DNA from: Turritopsis dohrnii
Lineage: Eukaryota > Cnidaria > Hydrozoa > Anthoathecata > Oceaniidae
Assembly (NCBI GenBank): GCA_027922465.2
Contig: BQMF02000204.1
Span: forward strand, 124,001 to 188,000
Length of the DNA: 64,000 bases
Direction: 5' to 3'
Every line of letters begins with the position of its first letter. Position 1 is the stretch's first letter. Below the pieces are notes generated by a model, which ran no database searches, was not told the DNA's origin, and worked only from the letters and a program-made list of their open reading frames with translations. Positions 1-12,180 of this stretch are shown here, piece by piece. A program made the position numbers and the translations under genes.

Positions 1-77
1 TCTGCCAGAATTGATTGATCTATTTTCACGAGAAATTTGAACGACATGTGGCGGTGAAGTTACCGCCTTCGAAGTAT

Positions 78-300
78 CACGCTTGTACCTTACGCCCACT
101 GTTTTGATCTCTCTTACTCTAAAAAAGGAAAGTGCTTGCACTGAACAGTCTGCAAATCCAGTGCAATTAATCCCAATAGGTTGTGTTTCTTCAACTGATT
201 CAAATATCTGCATGATAAGAGAACACGTCACGCATGGTTTTTCGCCGATCAACGACGAACTAACCAATCAGCGATCGTAAATAATTTCCATCCAAGACCT
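78..300 (-). other. 3' flank/UTR of the fucosyltransferase-like gene, left-hand copy of a duplicated segment
   Basis: Directly downstream of the stop codon. This flank and the last ~20 codons recur in diverged form at about 3690-4050 in the same orientation. Confidence 0.5.
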
Positions 301-1701
301 TCATTCAAATTTCTCACAAAGTTTGAAAATAAAAGATTTATCTTCAGCGTTATGATATAAAAACAACTCCATGATCCATTCTTGGAAATTTCCTTTCCCT
401 ATCGTGAACAGCGATTCGCCCATACTTAAGATATGCATTTCAACAATAGCAATTTCACCTCGGTCATGTAAATTATAGTCATTCGGGTTGAACACGTATG
501 GCCGTTCAAGTCCGGTAAACAAACCGTTTTGCAATTCCACCCGGTCACTCTTGTTAGAATGGGAGCGAAACGTATCGGAACCAAATTCACCCAAGTCACT
601 CGCTAAAAAAATCTTTTTCAGATTAAACGTGCTTCTTCGTTCGGATACCGCTTGCGTTAGTTTTTGCAAACATTTCCTTGCTACTGTCAGACCTCTCCAT
701 AATAATATTCTTTCCATACGGACATGAACTGATACGAATGGTCTCTTCACAACTTCACGTATGTACGAGTAAGCGATCTTTTTAAGTCGTTCATTGTGTC
801 TCAAATTTGATGGGCGTATCTCACGTGTAATACTTGGAGCTAAGGGAAAATGTGCTCTTTGAGGGCCATTTCCCTTCCAAAATATTATGCCCACACACTG
901 TGCATCTTTTAAAACGTCTTTCTCTAATTGCTCGGCGGTTGTTATGATTTCAGGGTCAACGCAAACGTACTTTTGAACATTCATCCCGTCAAGAAATTTG
1001 CTGATTTTGGACTTACGAACGAAATTACATTCACCAGACCCATTTGATTCTCTAATCCTATCACGTAATTTCTTTTGCTTGTCTTTAGATAATTTATACC
1101 ATCGTTCTAGATATTTATCAGCAGAATCGTATAAAAAATGCATGGCGACATCCAGTTGTTTACAATCTGTTTTGAATTCCTGCAAGCTTGCTAGAGTCAA
1201 ATACCCATGGTCAGTCAGCAGATTATTCATATACTGAAGATCAAAGTATGTACTAAGTTCACTATACTTGTAAGCTTTGTCCGTTGCGTTTCCTGTGTTC
1301 TGCATTTCGTTGAAGCGAGACATGGAAACACCAGACTGTAGTCCACTGAATCGAGAATTGTTCACATAAGGCATCACAACATGGCGTTTATAATACGAAG
1401 CAAAGGAAGCTAACGCTAACAAGTTCTTTGTCGCCATGGTAAGCTGTTCGTAATAACGTAAAGAAAATATATATTTTTTTCTCGTTTTTTCATTAGTGTT
1501 CTCGTTCTCTCGACTATTGATTGAAACTGTCAACGTTTCGGAGCCTTCATTATTATGATGATCGACATTTACCTTAAATTTTACCAGTGGTTTGATTTCC
1601 CAGCATCCTTTATTCATGTAAATCTTCAATGCAATCAGTACCACAAGTAGATAGATGACTGTTATATAAGCAAATATTGAACGACAGTTTTTCAGTTGCA
1701 T
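301..1701 (-). CDS. O-fucosyltransferase-like type II membrane protein, single exon
   Basis: An uninterrupted 466-residue reading frame. Residues about 8-28 form one hydrophobic segment after a short basic N-terminus, as in Golgi or ER type II glycosyltransferases. The lumenal part has a KNLLALASFASYYKRH stretch like the N-terminal sugar-nucleotide half of GT-B fucosyltransferases, then RPFVSVHVRMER (the HxR-type motif of GDP-fucose protein O-fucosyltransferases), KIFLASDLGEF (a conserved D after strand), and a C-terminal block with EMHILSMGESLFTIGKG. This layout fits the divergent POFUT-like families that are expanded in marine invertebrates; the exact acceptor is unknown. The start is the Met just before the membrane anchor. 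No introns are seen. A copy of the 3' end lies near 3.7-4.05 kb. Function is inferred from motif order, not from a close match. Confidence 0.7.
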   Translation of the reverse strand: MQLKNCRSIFAYITVIYLLVVLIALKIYMNKGCWEIKPLVKFKVNVDHHNNEGSETLTVSINSRENENTNEKTRKKYIFSLRYYEQLTMATKNLLALASFASYYKRHVVMPYVNNSRFSGLQSGVSMSRFNEMQNTGNATDKAYKYSELSTYFDLQYMNNLLTDHGYLTLASLQEFKTDCKQLDVAMHFLYDSADKYLERWYKLSKDKQKKLRDRIRESNGSGECNFVRKSKISKFLDGMNVQKYVCVDPEIITTAEQLEKDVLKDAQCVGIIFWKGNGPQRAHFPLAPSITREIRPSNLRHNERLKKIAYSYIREVVKRPFVSVHVRMERILLWRGLTVARKCLQKLTQAVSERRSTFNLKKIFLASDLGEFGSDTFRSHSNKSDRVELQNGLFTGLERPYVFNPNDYNLHDRGEIAIVEMHILSMGESLFTIGKGNFQEWIMELFLYHNAEDKSFIFKLCEKFE

Positions 1702-3689
1702 TTTTGTAAGATTGCGATCAAATTCTATCTCTTAAAATCTAGTAAATAATTCGATCGAAGACATGAAGGTGCGATCCTATGCAGATATTAAAAATATGTC
1801 TGTTTTTTGTTTATTAATAATTGGTTCACGTGTGATTATATCGTCGTCTTTTATCCGTTCTTTTATTCCATCTAAATGAAAAAAATTAACATTATGAGTG
1901 ATATGTCTATCATGATGAGCGATATATGTCTACGTTGATCGGTTCTCAATCATGAACGCCAATCATAACAATAACCCAAGTCATGGTTTCTTTCTCGAAA
2001 TTAAAACCGAGGCTTTTAATTCTTAACAGATGAGTCATGGAAGTATGAACAGAGTTGAATATGAAAGTTGTTCAAGTTTGAGATATCATATGAACGCAAA
2101 AATGTTTGATTTATTTATCACCAGGTAAAGGAACTTTTAAACCTTTGAATTTCATGAATTCATCTATTCATTCAAAAGGTAGCAATGTGTTGTCTCTGTA
2201 ATAAGAAAAGGAGAAAAGGTTTTCTCATGACTATGCTTCTATTAAATATTATAGTTTATTATAATAGTTTTGGAAATTTGATAACTCTACAGTTGTTTCA
2301 ATATCATACAAAATACAACTTTCGATTAATTAATAAAGTAGGTAACAAACTTTAGTTGTGTTTGAATTAGTATTCTAGAAAGATGAAGGATGATTATACG
2401 CTATCATACTAAGCAACTCAGACACTATTAGATATTTACATACTATTACAGAATTATTACATCTTGGTAGTTTTTCGCTAAGGTTCAAAATACCTTAAAC
2501 ATGTGGGAATCCAAAACGCGAATTCGTTATAAAATAACAACAAGAATGATTAACAATCTGTACCAATATTTACTATAACCATTTCAAAGATATTTAGATC
2601 CATTATATTCTTCTCTTTTGTCCCCATTACCTCAAAATAACTAATTCTCTCACAGATATGGACTGTCATTTCCTTACATATATATCCATGACATTCAGTT
2701 ACAGTATGTGACAGTATGTCCTTGAGTTTTGGAGATCAAAGACATTCAACATCGAAAGAACTGTTTGAAAATAAATGATAACGATAATAAAACCAAAAAT
2801 CAGAAAAACATACGATCAAATCCACACAAGAACAATAACTGTCTACAAAATTCCATGTGAATTTTCATTAACACTTATCCTTCCTTCCCTCCATTCAAAG
2901 CATTGTCTTTCTACTGCACTTCACAGGAGGTTATTATAAGAAAGATTACCAACTTGATCCGCTCTGCGCGCTTTTAATTCGTGATCACAATACAATACAT
3001 TTAATGGATAGCCATTATTTTTATAATGTTCTTCTGATTTAAAGTTAATATGCATTTAAAAAGTCTTTTCCTCTACTCTTTCCGATTGCCGTCTTTCATA
3101 ACAAAAAGATAAATTGACAGAAAGAACATGAAATTATAACACATATTTTCAAGAACATCTTAAATCTGTTGTATTTTCGTCAACTTTTCAAAATAAATTA
3201 CGAGCACAGCCTTAGTTGTGTAAATTTTTTTTCTCAACACAGATAACACGTGTATCAGTGGTTTGAATGACCAAAGATTTGTGGTGAATTATATTACATC
3301 TACTGAAAAACGCCTATGGCGAAATGCAAAAAGATTTTAATCTACACGATGAAAACTAAATATTTTGACAATTCTTCTTTTGGAAGGACATAAATAGAAG
3401 AGGAAATCCCTGACTAAGTTTATAATGAGAAATTGAGTTTTGATTAACCATTTTATAATTCAACAGAATGTTTGTTTGTTTTTGAACTTGACTGTTAAAG
3501 TTCTACCGAGCTCCTTAAACAGTCAGTAAAATGTTGCCAGGAAATTTTGCCGGGAAAGACGCTTACCCAATCAAATTTGACTTATGGATTTCTATAGTAA
3601 TTTTGACAGAAATGCTTTTGAGAATTCTACCAAGGGAATGAAAAGAAGTCCTTTTAAATGATTTTCCTAAGGTTAAACCTGTTTTTTCA
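1702..3689. other. Gene-free AT-rich stretch
   Basis: I see no coding region, RNA gene or clear repeat structure. The part next to 1702 should hold the promoter and 5' UTR of the minus-strand gene; no TATA or initiator can be assigned with confidence. Confidence 0.5.
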
Positions 3690-4050
3690 TGCTTGCACCT
3701 CAAATCCACCCTCTTTGCTCTTTGTTATTCTAAAAAGGTTAAATATTCAAACAGAATAGTTTATAAAACCACAATTACGTTGTAAGATTTTTCAAATCAT
3801 TTCAAGAATTTAACAAAAAATCTCCTGCTGAGATACAAGTTCTTCCCTCCCTCAATTAGTACACTGTGTATCTCAACTGGTCCAAATAACTATACGATAT
3901 AGAATAAATCGTGTATGGTTTCCAGGCGATCAACGACGAACTAACCAATCAGCGATCGTTATCACTTTCCATCCAAGATCTTCACTCGAATTTCTCACAA
4001 ACTTTGAAAAAGATTTATCTTCAGCGATATGGTACAACTTCCATTCCATG
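3690..4050 (-). pseudogene. Duplicated 3' end of the fucosyltransferase-like gene
   Basis: Positions 3921-4050 closely match 250-365: the same run around GATCAACGACGAACTAACCA, the same block TTTCTCACAAACTTTGAAAA, and the same order of blocks. The match covers the last codons and the downstream flank; about 3690-3900 matches 78-230 more weakly. The rest of the gene is not present to the right, so this is a 3'-end fragment of a paralogue or a local partial duplication. Confidence 0.65.
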
Positions 4051-5745
4051 TTTTATCTTTCAATTGAGGGTCTTACTTTCAGTTCTAAGTAGGTGGATTG
4101 TTTATATGCTCGCAAAGAAGTATGTAACAAATTGTTAGTAATCACACGCTTACGTGTGAAAGAGAAATTCTTGGCAGAATTCCTAGCCAGGAAATAATAT
4201 TTGCTCAAAAATTATTAAAATCTTTATTCTAATCTTATGCTCCTTTGGCATACAAAGTGAGGTCCAATTCAAGCGTAAAGCAATTCCAACAATCCTAAAA
4301 TTAAATTCCGATTGAACTAATTATCTTTTCCTTTCGCAAATACCAAATATTAAAATTCCTTTTTATGACGACTTTTTACAAAGATTGCCGAAATTTATTA
4401 CGCTCTCTATAAAAACGTATACAGGAGATGATAAAATGTTCATTCAAGTGTCTTGTGTCTGATCTTTATTATCTTTGATATTGTCTAAACAGTCTGGATA
4501 TTTTTGATCCAGCTATAACACTTCCTCCAAAACTAACTGTCGGATAAAGACAAAGATTTTGGCACATTTCATTAAGTACATACAGAAACTCCCTTATATT
4601 AACGCATGCGCATTGGTTAAGTACAAAACTAATCAAAAAACAATTAGTCATTATTTTGAAATGAGAAAGGTAAAAACCCTAATCTCTAATAACTTTCTTC
4701 CACCAAAATTATTTCATTCTTGGCAGAGATATGTAAACATTTTGACATAACTTTTGTTCCACCACACGAAAACAAAATGTCAAAACATAAATTTTCTTAT
4801 ATGAAAAGAAGGGATTGTCGTGAAATACATTGTTTTTACAAGACTTTATACAAGTCATTGAAGCTCATCAAACTCATAACCAAAAAATCTCATAAGAACA
4901 AAAAAAAAAAAATAACCCATCATCCAATAACTATGTAAAGAAGTTGAGGAATTTTATGACCTTTACCTTTTTATTGAGAATAGTGGAGTTGGTAATGATA
5001 AGTTTTTCTTAAAGAAAACCCTTTAAAATGGCGGATCCCATAGGTATATATCAAATTACCCCTTACAGTAAATGAGGTTCTCTTCTAACGAAGAGGTAAT
5101 ATACAGCAACACTGGTTTCTCTTCAGAATGATCAGAATGTACTTTAGTGCATTGATAAATAACTATTTGGAGTTGATATGAAATCTAATTGCATAATTTT
5201 TCAATATATCCATTTATCAATATTATCAACTCAGCGTTTTAAAAACATGTAAATAAATTACTCTGACTGGATCTGACATCATGATAAAAAAATTATTAAA
5301 AACATCTTTTATGTTCGATCGTTATGTTGATGTTTTTTGTAAAGTTGTTAACTGTAATCAAGTATCACGTCATAAGCCCGTTCTGATATAGTTTCAAAAT
5401 GGTAGACTGAATAGAACTTTAGACGATTACTTTTCTTTAACTCTTTATTTCAAAAACTAAATACTAAAATAAAATCAACAGGAAGGTATTTTTCACACTA
5501 GCAAAATGATTGACGCATCTGAAAGATTTTTTATTGACACATGTTTTGATCAAATTTCACTTTCAAAATCTAAACTATAACAGCCTAAAGCCTTTTACTG
5601 ACAGGACAATAATATCGTGTCATCACGTCACAATCGAGAACGTTCAACTAAGATCTGAGAATATAAAACTATCCTACGAAAGATTGAGAAAGAGTTGGGA
5701 TGTTTAAGTAGGGTCGACATTGGTGGAAATTTGGGTTTATATTCC
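4051..5745. other. Gene-free stretch
   Basis: AT-rich sequence with short, low-complexity open frames (for example around 4559-4938) that lack splice context or conserved residues. I see nothing that can be supported as a gene. Confidence 0.5.
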
Positions 5746-5920
5746 TTAAGGCCGATTTTCAGCTCAACCATTGCGGTCGCGCAACTGAGCAAACAGCTTT
5801 TTCATTCGCTCAGTAGTTGAAATGATTTGAACTACCAGGCGAACGAGATTGCGTCAGCCAATCAAAAATCAGATCGCTCATTCGTGCGACCACAGCGAAT
5901 GAACTGAAAGCCGGCCTTAA
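5746..5920. mobile_element. MITE with TTAA ends
   Basis: A 175-bp fold-back. The left end begins TTAAGGCCGATTTTCAG and the right end is CTGAAAGCCGGCCTTAA, its near-perfect reverse complement. TTAA at both outer edges fits a TTAA-targeting (piggyBac-like) or TA-rich insertion. It has no coding capacity. Confidence 0.75.
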
Positions 5921-6304
5921 GGGAATTTGCATTTCAAAATAAAATCTAGACATTCAGGTGATGATTGTATTGTAAATCTATATTTTTTTATATGAACAAA
6001 GCAACTATACTCTGAAATGTCGAAAATAACACTCAAGCTCAGACGCACCTCCAAGAGGTTTTTATCAATGTATTTTTTAAGTGACTGTTTAGAGTAGGTT
6101 TATCTTCTTTCAAGCAGTTTTTGGAGCTCGAGTTGAGTTAACATAAAACCAAAATCGTTGACCGCATTAGAACTTTTGCGCCAGTTAAGGAGCACTTACA
6201 CATGGTACGCGATCCATCCTAAAAGAACTTTAATTTCATTCCAGATTTCTAAGATACATGCCACATAACTACAAAGGATATGTTTAACCTTAACGATAAT
6301 GAGC

Positions 6305-6483
6305 TAGTAGAGCCTAGGGTTGCACTACCTTGATGTCAGCAGAAATGGAACAATTGAGAAATGGTCTGGGAACGAGCAGCTGTTTTTTAATAACAAAGTG
6401 CTGAAAGTAAAAAAATGATTGGCTCTCTTGTCGATCTCACAAGAAGCCTGCTGCAACACTTTTTTATCGACCTCACGATATAG
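6305..6483. repeat. Dispersed repeat, copy 1 (pair with 22885-23070)
   Basis: Shares a long diverged alignment with 22885-23070, including GAGAAATGGTCTGGG, CGAGCAGCTGTTT and GGCTCTC blocks in the same order and strand. It does not code. Confidence 0.75.
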
Positions 6484-7031
6484 CTCATTGTCTTCTCTGA
6501 TCTTTGTTAGCTACATAGAACAAATTTATTGTGCACTTTCTTTGGTCACGTGACATTTTATAGCCAATCAATGGTGATTATGTACTTTCATTCACATGAT
6601 CAAAGTGAGTGCACAAGAAACTCCACTTTTTAGGAGAACATTAATAACAAATTATAGATATTTAGAAAAATTGGAACTGTAAAGGCATTCAAAAATCATG
6701 ATGAATTTACTTAAAAAAAATTGTTACACGCAAACTGTCATGGATACCATCAAAGTCATCCTTTGTCAGGTATTCGGATATTGTATCAGTGATTTTTTTA
6801 ATTACTATGGTCACACGCTTTGCGGCCGTAAAAATAAATATAATATGACATTATTCATGCAATCAAAAAGCCTCAAATTTCATTATTTATGCATTTAAAG
6901 ATCTTCAAGTACGTCAAAGCAAGGCTAATAGTAAACGAAGAGCTAATATCATCCTGTGAAAGCTAAAAGTCTTATAAGTATTCTCATGAATAATACTCGT
7001 TACGACTTCTCAGTTCTTCTTAGCTTTGAAA

Positions 7032-7209
7032 TACAGTGGACTCGAGCAATATAATTTGACTTTCCATCGAACTCTCCATAATTCGAACTGAATCAGTGGG
7101 TCCCTTAAAGCTAAAACTTGGTAATATCGCTCTCCATAACTCGAACTTTCCATAATTCGAACGATTTTATTTTCCCCTTTGAAATTCGAGTTAAAGAGTG
7201 TCTACTGTA
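7032..7209. mobile_element. pogo/Tigger-like MITE
   Basis: The ends are an inverted pair: TACAGTGGACTCGAG on the left and TCGAGTT...TCTACTGTA on the right, about 178 bp apart and flanked by TA. Internally there are three TCCATAAYTCGAAC-type subrepeats. The CAGT..GAC end and TA target fit Tc1/mariner-pogo MITEs. A diverged relative seems to lie at about 58180-58315. Confidence 0.65.
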
Positions 7210-9173
7210 TAACAATTTCACGAATTTTGTTCATTTGGATTTGTTAATCTGTTATAGTTAAAAATGAGAAAGAAATCCTAGATACCTTGACAAGGTTGAA
7301 CATCTCAGAAGTATTCTCTATGCTAATAAATTGTCAACGTTAAACTGCAGGATATATTATGAACAATAAACAAAAGAATATTCAAAACCCATTGTAAAAA
7401 ATACAATAACATTCGATTTCTTATAATGATGGTTCTGCCCAGCTCTGTCTGAACTTGTCTATTCGTTATGTGCTCGTTTTCACTAGAAGCAGATATATAT
7501 ATTATATACGATATTATGAGGCGAAATAATAACAACTGAAATGAAGTTTTGAATTTATAGAGTTATATTTTATTGGAAAGTGTGGCAGATGTTTTTGAAT
7601 TGTTGAAGAAAGATACCAGCTTTTTCTACAAAACCCATAATATTATTGAAATGAACGTATAAATCTTGTTGAATATTTCTCACCTCCTTTCACATATTTT
7701 CACACCGAATGCGTTTTCTTATATTCTATCCCCTTTTTGTCAAAAGACGGAAATCCTGTGTCATATAAACAATCGCGAGCTTAACATTTTCTGAAAATTG
7801 TTTTTTTAATAACCTTGAATCTCAATGAATCGATTGCATAAACAAACTTTATTGTTGATATAAGAAACATCGACGGGAATAGCTAAGAGTCACCTCTGTC
7901 TTCCTTCAATCATCAGTGTAGTTATTGTTTCTTTTTGACATGATTTCCTATTGTGGCATGGTGACTAAGTTGATAAAAAAAAAGCTATTTTCAAAAATAA
8001 AGCATGATCTACACGGTATATTTTCCGAAAATCTTATGAAATGCATGTGAGAAAAATTCTTGCATCATCGTTTTAAAATTACCAGCAAAATAATATTGAC
8101 CCAATCATTTCATACGCTTTACAAGTATAATGGAAACAAATAACAAATAGCTAATGAAATTATTATGATGTAAAGCAGCTTTACCTTTCACACACATCTC
8201 GAACAATTGATTGATGGGATTTTCCAAAGTAAAAAAAAATGGGAAGGTAATATCATTCCATGAGGTTTTTGTAAAACACCATTAGCTTTTTTCTTTCATC
8301 TATAATAACTTCCGTGGTTATGCAAAAAACAACATTCTTTTCGAAATCATTAATATTGATTTATGACATATAAGTAATTGTTTTATCTGATCATAATATT
8401 TTTTTCTCGGTTTCTCTATGTCTAACAAAAATTCGATGCATCAGCAAAGTAAAACCATGAAATGTCTATTCATTCAAACTAGCCTAGACGTGTCGGTGGT
8501 GAAGAAAACATTACAATATGATGTAGAAGGAGGCTTGGTGCTAACTACGAGTACTATCCTAAAAAACTAACCTAAGAAGAATTGAGCAGCCTTGAACGAT
8601 CTTAGCTGACAACATAATAATCTCGTAAGATTAACATAACCTAATCTTATGAGAGATTGCTTCGATGTATTCTTGTTAGAAACTCGGATAGCAGTCTGAA
8701 TGTCACAGCAGATGCCTTGAGAGAAGTGCTTATTAACCATATTCAAAAATTATTTGAGCAGTAAGAATTGCTCACGTTGAAGACGGGTGTTCTTAAATGT
8801 TTATGCTTTTATGCTATATTATTGCTGAAAAAAACTCCGTACAAATCCTCTTGCCACAAGTATGTAGTCCTCCCAAAAGTTGATTCGCAAAAAGATTGTC
8901 AACACATCAGAAAGTACTTAATATTTTATAAACGTGTTTTTTAAAGAAACCTGTTTATAAGAAACTTGAGGCTGCAGCTTCTAAAAAATAAGACATTTTC
9001 ATTACTGGATTTTCCAGGCTTCAAAAAATTAAGAAACTATAAAAGTAATTTTCCATGAATTTTTGTACATACCCTTGTGTGATTGAATAAGGTACAGAGA
9101 CAAGTCGATGTTAATTTCATTCGATTTCAAACTGTACTGTAGAATGTTTTGCATGTTTTTCCAATCCTTGAAG
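7210..9173. other. Gene-free stretch
   Basis: AT-rich DNA without supportable genes or clear repeats. Confidence 0.5.
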
Positions 9174-9453
9174 AGGACAATTCCCCCCTGGAAAATTGCC
9201 CCCCCCCCCCCTCGGATGATTCCGCCCTGGAAAATTCCCCCCGGATAATTCCCCCCGGAAAATTGCCCCCACGTAAGTGGCCCTAACCCTAACCCAAACC
9301 CTTACCCTAACCCTAACCCTAAATTGGATGAGGGGGGGGGGGGGGGGGGGGGGGGGGATTTTCCGGGAGTAATTATCCGGGGGGCAATCCTCCGGGGGAA
9401 TTTTCCAGGGGGGGGATCATCCCGGGGGCAATTTTCCAGGGGGGAATTGTCCT
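9174..9453. repeat. G/C-rich palindrome enclosing interstitial telomeric repeats
   Basis: The arms 9174-9203 and 9424-9453 are perfect 30-bp inverted copies. Further inward are several degenerate GGAAAATTGCCCCC-type units on both sides, then a CCCTAA array at 9280-9322 (about six units, one CCCAAA and one CTTACC variant) and a 26-base G run at 9332-9357. The whole block can fold into one large hairpin with the telomeric repeat near the loop. Confidence 0.85.
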
Positions 9454-9642
9454 GACACCCTTTCGAACTACGTCTGTCTTCATATTCATATGGATTTTTC
9501 ATTACATCAACAGGAAATATCTTTTCATGAGCCTTCTGCATACATATGCTTGTGTGATTGAATAGCAACGTGCAATCATCGCATGTTTTACAACCTTATT
9601 GTTTCTATCCACTAGAACAATAGTTACTACATGTTTTCAGGT

Positions 9643-10492
9643 TACCGTAAAGCTTCGAATAAACGCCCCCTGAAAAAGTGAAATTATTCAATAAACGCCT
9701 CCTCGAAAGAACGCCCCCTGAAAAAATGATATTATTTAATGAACGCTCCCTACCGCCTAATTCCGCCAGATGGGTCCCAAGAAGATGGCGTTATTTCGTG
9801 TTTTAAAAGAGGAAAGAAATGAGAAGAAGGAGCTAATCTTCTCAAACATCAAACTGTATTATTGAAGGATGGAGAGATTAACAATAACCCTTTTGTTATA
9901 TCCGAAGACGACGTCATTGATGCTGCACCTGAATTCAATATACCGTAAATGACCGATTAATCGCCCTGGGCGCTTATAATTTTTTTTGAACTTTTACAGT
10001 GGGCGCTTATACGGACGGGGCGCTTAATTGAGTCCTGGGCGCTTAATAAAAAAATCACTAAAACCACCAATACAGTTTATCTTTTCACTGAATACTGACA
10101 AAAGAACTGCTCGATAAATACTCTCACTTTAAAATGAAAATATAATTCATTCCTGCATTATTGGGTTTCCTTCTTTATGGTGAAATTTATATGTTCAACT
10201 AAAAACGATGTTTTTCTCAATATTTTATGTTTTTGCCTAATAAGCGCCCAGTTTCAGTTTTGGACCTGGGCGCTTAATTGGAACCTGGGCGCTTGCTAAT
10301 TGAAGAAGGTGATGATGATGATGTTATTGTGTAGATTAGTTTGACCTTGTGCAGACTTTCTTGTGTTTATTATTTGGAAAATAGAATCATAGAATTTTAG
10401 AACATTTTTTTGTCTATATTTCTAAAACTTAAAGAACGCCTCCCTCGAATAAACGCCCCCCAAAAACTTCGAAAAATTGAAGCATTACGGTA
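9643..10492. mobile_element. Non-autonomous element with ACCGTAA ends and a nested element
   Basis: The left end TACCGTAAAGCTTC and right end GAAGCATTACGGTA form a 14-bp inverted pair. Subterminal blocks on both sides contain TTCGAATAAACGCCCCC-like units. Inside, about 9942-10303 is a second element rich in GGGCGCTTAAT units in both orientations. The stretch 9778-9940 holds a stop-broken short frame, perhaps a remnant of a parent gene. Confidence 0.7.
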
Positions 10493-10644
10493 TATCTGAA
10501 TGCAATGTGATTTTAAGCATAGAAATATTAACTTTTCGTATTTCTATGGTTTAAGAAACCGAATATGAAACTTTCAGTGCTAAAAATGCCAAAAAATTAA
10601 GAAAAAGCCATCACTGGAGCCTTTCATTGGCGCCTAACTAACCG

Positions 10645-10672
10645 ATCCTAACCACCTAACCCTAACCCTAAC
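10645..10672. repeat. Short interstitial telomeric repeat
   Basis: CCTAACCACCTAACCCTAACCCTAA-type degenerate units, about 1.3 kb from the larger telomeric block at 9280-9322. Confidence 0.7.
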
Positions 10673-12180
10673 ATCATAAACGTTACATAAGGTCACAAGC
10701 GTAAACCACGGGGGATGAAAATATTCTAAGGGGTTATTATATTCTACTACAGATCTCGACTGGAAATAGTGAGATCTCGCTATCCAGGCTGGTTTGTTTA
10801 TAGAAAAAAAACATTGTTGATTTACCACCATATTGTTGAGATCTCGACAAATATTTTTCATCTCACAAACCAGTTCACCTCATATGAACAGCCCCTTAAG
10901 CTTCTTGATGGTATTTTGCAATCTGTTTTTCGTTTTCCTAAAGTGAAACTGCAGACCTACATACCTATGAGTTTTCCTCTCGCATATTTGTTTTTGTTTT
11001 TTTTACAGTTAGACCATGGTTAAACAGGGACTGCGGAGCCACCCTGCTCCGCAGTTCTTGTTAAAGATCAACGGCGGAGAACAACAATGGAGAACGCTTT
11101 CTTCTGACTGATGAAAATATGTTACCCTGGGTTTCTTACCGCCGTCCGTATATCGAGAAACCCTGAGTACACGAGGTTGACAGATAACTGACTTTGAAAG
11201 CCGTTTTCTATTAAAAGCTTAGACCATTTCCACTGAGCAGAGGAGTAGCTATACGTTTTATGCCCATCTCTCAGACCGAAATATTGCACATTCATTGGTT
11301 GAAAATATAAATCCGCCAATGACCCATGTCCCATTAGTATGTTGAGTATAGACAAAGAAATATGACGAAAGAAAGGTTGGACTTCTCGTCTGTGTATTTC
11401 ACAAACTATATACGCCCTAAGCATCGGGCGCATATGTTACTAACACAGTAAGAAAGTTAGAAGACATCATTCTCCCATGTCTTTTTAGCTGCCGGTTAGC
11501 TATGAGATTCCGGTTAGCTATGAGATGCCGGTTAGCTATGAGATTCCGGTTAGCTATGAGATTCCGGTTATGAGAAGTGATATTATGTTATACACATGAA
11601 AATTCTGGAACACTGGGACTCCATGTCAAATTTTGTTTCGAATACAATTTTGTGTAGAGTGTTGTTTTGCTGAGTCAACAACGCAGCAGTGAATCAAACC
11701 TTTCCTTGACAATATTTCGAACGATTTCTCAAACGGTTATTATTTTCAACGGTTAAGTGCTTTGCAAGGAAGTAAAATAAATCGATTCAAAGACGATTCA
11801 AACATCAAAAGAAAGTTTACGAATGAAGTTCTGGATGAAATATTTAAAAAAAAGGAAATCTTACCTCATGAGCAGCGGATCCTGTCACTTTTCTTAATGA
11901 AAAACCAAAACAGCGATTTTTTAATTCCCTTCGAAGTCAGTTATAATTGTTTTGGAGATCAGTCAATTATTACAGATCTCGGTGTCATTTATTGATACAT
12001 GTTACTATGGTAACTATTATAAATAAAAAAAATCTCAAATCATTTTTTAAGGAGATTGAATTTTACGCGATTTCTCAAACTTCAGCGTTGTCGTATTTTT
12101 CAGAAGTTATGGAGTGTGATAATTAATTTTAAACTCACAAAGTCTTCCTTTCGTTTTCATTTGTACATCGAAAGATCGTT
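10673..12180. other. Intergenic stretch with two weak open frames
   Basis: A minus-strand frame 11122-11433 and a plus-strand frame 11762-11995 have protein-like composition (the latter includes FTNEVLDEIFKKKEILPHEQ), but I could find no matching splice partners or family. They may be exons of an unrecognised gene. The 18-bp tandem repeat lies at 11491-11575. Confidence 0.35.
11491..11575. repeat. 18-bp tandem repeat
   Basis: Four near-identical copies of CCGGTTAGCTATGAGATT (one with G for the last T) followed by a shortened copy. Confidence 0.95.

Noticed and set aside
9302..9568. Minus-strand 88-residue open frame with poly-Pro and GLGLG-type ends
   Set aside because: It is a translation of the poly-G run and telomeric repeats, not a gene.
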